Source: Meandrina meandrites
Lineage: Eukaryota > Cnidaria > Anthozoa > Scleractinia > Meandrinidae
Assembly: GCA_963693305.1 (NCBI GenBank)
Contig: OY855909.1
Location: 3,622,241 to 3,686,240, forward strand
DNA: 64,000 nt
Reading direction: 5' to 3'
Shown: piece after piece, positions 61,301 through 64,000 of the stretch
Layout of the letters: each line of letters begins with the position of its first letter
Numbering within the stretch: the stretch's first letter is position 1
Program-made: the position numbers and the translations under genes
Notes under the pieces: model-generated
Databases searched by the model: none
The model's input: the letters and a program-made list of their open reading frames with translations, nothing else
Told to the model about the DNA's origin: nothing

Positions 61301-61454
61301 AACATAAGTCAGATCAAAATGTTAAGACTTGGTTACAAATGTGGAACAAGTTAATCCTTACTGCAGGTCCTACCTTTGTTCAACATTTCATCTGCTTCAT
61401 CCAACACTAGCAGTTTGATTCCACGGGTTCTTAAGCTTCTTCTTCTGATCATGT
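58369..61454 (-). CDS. EIF4A3: EIF4A3, DEAD-box helicase of the exon junction complex (3' part; 5' exons beyond the window)
   Basis: ATP-dependent RNA clamp at the core of the exon junction complex. The eight minus-strand exons seen are 61374-61454, 61238-61290, 60393-60481, 59767-59905, 59495-59610, 59241-59348, 58687-58814 and 58369-58385, giving the last 243 residues (human protein 411). Motifs: DEAD box in [13 protein letters not shown], motif III in [10 protein letters not shown], then [25 protein letters not shown] (V) and [13 protein letters not shown] (VI). The tail [18 protein letters not shown] ... MPMNVADLI is the A3 type rather than eIF4A1/2. The last exon is only 17 nt. The Q motif, Walker A and PTRELA segments are missing from the window. 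The intron after 61238 has a GC donor. Confidence 0.93.
60630..60905 (+). mobile_element. tRNA-derived SINE, copy 2 (EIF4A3 intron)
   Basis: GGTGTGGTGGCCTACAGGTT is A-box-like, followed by ATTGTGTTCTTGGGCAAGAC, CACCCAGGTGTATAAATGGG, GCGATGGACTAGCATCCCAT and GGAGTAGAAATACTCCTAG. It matches the copy at 6457-6710 along nearly its whole length, in the same strand of the window. Confidence 0.7.
61011..61185. mobile_element. Short MITE, copy 2 (EIF4A3 intron)
   Basis: The inverted ends are TCCAGAAAATATCCATACCC and GGGTATGGATATTTTCTGGA (central G/A differences aside). It is the inverse of the copy at 8344-8509. Confidence 0.7.
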
Positions 61455-61896
61455 CTACAGTGAAATAAACAATGAACAAAGAAAACCATTAGTTGCATGC
61501 AGAAACAACCTTTGCCAGAGTAAAGACTCAATCTCTTCTCCTTTCAGATATTATCAGGCATGAAATTTCAAATTGTATTTATTTTAATCACACTAAAATC
61601 TAATGTTGATCAATTCTTTCTTTACAACTACAAAGATTTCTTTTGATACAGGCATTTAATATAAAAAGATGATTCAGCATGTATCATTCAAACGAAATCA
61701 TGTCTCCTAAAGTCAACAATTTTAAGCAGCCTCATGAGAAAACATGTAAATTAACTTTCGACAAGATAACAAAGCAATCGTTCCATAAGCAAAACAATTT
61801 GAATACCACAAGAAAGTGTCCTTCCAGTGCACTCAAGAGAAACAAGACACATCTCAAACAAGTTACAGTACCGCTGAAAGCTAAGTTGACAGTCCC

Positions 61897-62000
61897 TCGA
61901 GCCTTGATCCTCGAGACTCGATCCTCGAAACTCGAAAACGTCAAGTTTCGAGTCTCGAGTCAAAAATTTCGAGGTTCGAGTATCGAGTCTCGAGTCGAGA
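61897..62000. repeat. Cluster of TCGAG/CTCGA palindromes
   Basis: About ten TCGA-centred palindromes (CCTCGAGCC, ATCCTCGAGACTCGAT, CGAGTCTCGAGTC and similar) occur within about 100 bp. The segment folds on itself strongly. It may be a short MITE or a decayed simple repeat. Confidence 0.5.
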
Positions 62001-62100
62001 AAAATAATGAGCATGTCGCTTGAATGATTCCTTGAGAAATAAATTGCTCAAGCGGGCCGCACTCTCAAGTGTTGTACACGGTTGAAGCCAGCGTGCAAAT

Positions 62101-62575
62101 AATAACTATGGGTCCTCTACGTTTTCTTCTGTTGCATCAAAATTTTGGGAAATTATTCCAACAGATTTAAAAAAACTGCCTTACACTTCCTTTTATAAGC
62201 AATATAAATTATACCTTTTAAATACTCAATATTACTCTTCAGCATAATTTCTCTGAATTCTGTATATAACTTAATTATGATTTATTCACTTATTAACTTG
62301 TTTAATTCGCATACTTTTGTTAATCACATTTTACTTCCTTTATTCTATTGTTTTTATTAATTAATGTGTCTTGTCTTTTTTTTCTTTTTTAACGTGTCAG
62401 TGACCAACACGATAGCATATGCTTCTTTGGTCACTGAGCACATTTTGTTTTGGCTTTACTATTATTATATTTTCCTTATTTTAATTAATGAATTTTCTGT
62501 AAATAGTGTGTGATAGTAAAATATGTCTGTAAATAGTGCGAAATAATAAAAATCTGAATCTGGATCTGTGCAGGC
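62101..62575 (+). pseudogene. 3' end of a non-LTR retrotransposon (RT C-terminus plus 3' UTR)
   Basis: Frame 62101-62247 encodes NNYGSSTFSSVASKFWEIIP then DLKKLPYTSFYKQYKLYLLN and a stop. This is the S..FW..LP..L.....F....K.YL pattern found at the end of CR1/L2-like reverse transcriptase proteins. An AT-rich tail to about 62575 ends in AATAATAAAAATCTGAATCT, a poly-A signal followed by a short repeat. It is 5'-truncated. Confidence 0.6.
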
Positions 62576-63090
62576 TACTCATCTCTACTGTAACAACGCG
62601 CGCTTGGTCGTTTAATATTTCGAATCGTCAGGTGAACAAAAAGTTCAAAATAGCGAGAGCTCGAAACAGTCGATAGTGAATGAAAATTTAGGGCAAATCG
62701 AACCAGAAATAACCGAGTTGGAATTAGCGCGGTCTCGCCAAATCGACAACATAAAACTTAAGCTTGCGATCAGACGTTCTCAGAACAAACGTCAACCAAT
62801 GAAGCATGTGTGTAATGTCACGCATACGATTGTTTGTGTTATGATTTAGGACGCAAATATTAAGCGTATAGTTCACTCTGTCATTTAGTTTTCTTATGAA
62901 AAACTCAATTACATGTGTATGGAAGAATCTAAACCGGATACTTGCGTGCGGCGTTGTGTTACATTTATTTACGCTGAAGCTAATCGAAACGTTTCAAATT
63001 ACTTTTGACATATGCAAATTTTGCCAACTTTTAACGCCGCGCCGCTTTTAAAAAAGCAAAATTTGTATAACTTCTCTAAAGTTGTAATTA

Positions 63091-63490
63091 CAATTGAATG
63101 GCTTGGTGCAACACAAGCGTAAGTGACTTTTTCGGGTGAAATTTTGTTTCCCTCCAAAGTGCCTGAATTTTTGCATGTGGTTTTCAATTAAGTAGTAAAA
63201 CATTGCCCGATTTTTTTTTTTGGCTGGTTTGCATTTTATTTCTGAGAAAAACGAGGAGAAAATATCGAAGCATGCACAATGAACGCAACGAGGCGGAACA
63301 AGCGAAAACCATTATGTAAATTTCGATTTTTCTTTCTCAGAAATAAAACGTAAACCAGCCAAAAAAAATATCGGGCAATGTTTAACTACTTAATTGAAAA
63401 CCACATGCAAAAATTCAGGCACTTTGGAGGGAAACAAAATTTCACCCGAAAAAGTCACTTACGCTTGTGTTGCACCAAGCCATTCAATTG
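63091..63490. mobile_element. 400-bp near-perfect palindromic foldback element
   Basis: The left arm, 63091-63254, begins CAATTGAATGGCTTGGTGCA. The right arm, about 63325-63490, is its inverse and ends CACCAAGCCATTCAATTG. Arm identity is high along about 165 bp, including GGGAAACAAAATTTCACCCG on the right. The loop is about 70 bp. No open frame of note. Confidence 0.8.
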
Positions 63491-64000
63491 TCGCCATTAT
63501 CTGAGTTATAAATGAAGTCAAGTTTCATTCAAGAAGAATTTAGGTTTTAAGAATGTTATGTCAAATTCACAAAAAATAAAACACGTTTACTTTCAAGCTA
63601 GACCTGGAATGTTTCGTTTGCCGACTACAGAATTTTTACAACTCAAATTTAAGAACCGGTTTTATTTACGGAAACTCGTCTGAATTTCAGTAGCGACCAG
63701 AAAGAGACGTCTGAAGTTCAGGCTACTGAAACTCAAAGATTTGCTTGCGTCTGAAATAATCATTGATAACATGCACTTGCATGGGTCATACTTTCAAGTC
63801 TTAGGGTGAGCAGAAGGTTTTAGTTCGGTTTCTACCAATTTCATTCTTAAAACTCGTCATTCACCATCTTTCTCAGACGTTTTTTGTCAATACTTGTAGG
63901 CAAGTAAACGGAATACCACTAAGGTCTCCCCGAATTTATTGCACTGTCGAACGTGGCCGCGAAACACTTGTACATGATGTGCGAGCAGCTTTTATTCTCC

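Larger units (their letters stand above)
61455..64000 (-). other. Long EIF4A3 intron running to the window end
   Basis: No exon encoding the missing EIF4A3 N-terminal two-fifths is seen up to base 64000. The intron therefore exceeds 2.5 kb, or the upstream exons were lost. Besides the TCGA cluster, retrotransposon end and palindrome listed separately, 62600-63090 and 63500-64000 show nothing I can name. Confidence 0.6.

Noticed and set aside
61679..62023. 114-codon plus-strand frame in the EIF4A3 intron
   Set aside because: No domain; its end runs through the TCGAG palindrome cluster.

Overview
Eukaryotic nuclear DNA, AT-rich, with many short exons joined by GT-AG introns. The mobile-element mix (tRNA-derived SINEs, many short terminal-inverted-repeat elements, a 2A-bearing non-LTR retrotransposon) together with animal genes (JAK, Salvador, radial spoke protein, EIF4A3) points to an anthozoan cnidarian, most likely a stony coral. 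That assignment is inference from gene content and repeat style. No organelle, bacterial or viral segment was seen.

Layout: (1) 435-23893 (+), a complete Janus kinase gene in 30 exons whose phases all agree (1975 codons before the stop). It has FERM, SH2, pseudokinase and tyrosine kinase domains in the JAK order, but about 920 disordered-looking residues lie between pseudokinase and kinase, mostly in one 2.4-kb exon. (2) 23894-27296, intergenic, with repeats. (3) 27297-29166 (-), a complete four-exon TEX30-like alpha/beta hydrolase. (4) 29261-36891, a 7.6-kb giant inverted repeat with short terminal repeats and an 8-bp target duplication, inserted 94 bp upstream of the TEX30 start codon. (5) 37645-38694 (-), an intronless putative Golgi-type glycosyltransferase-like gene. 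(6) 40679-45421, a head-to-tail pair of one element, the long copy carrying about 3.2 kb of degenerate 30-bp repeats. (7) 45696-51630 (-), the complete Hippo-pathway scaffold Salvador (SAV1), eight exons and 599 residues, with a rearranged retrotransposon fragment in one intron. (8) 51997-57265 (+), a complete radial spoke head protein 4/6 homologue, 14 exons and 534 residues, divergent from SAV1 across 366 bp. (9) 58369 to beyond 61454 (-), the 3' part of EIF4A3, convergent with the radial spoke gene; its 5' exons lie past the window end.

The genes do not form a functional cluster. They act in cytokine-type signalling (JAK), growth control (SAV1), ciliary motility (radial spoke) and exon-junction complex/RNA metabolism (EIF4A3). 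The exon models were built by hand from splice signals, reading phase and remembered family sequence; no alignment or transcript data were available.
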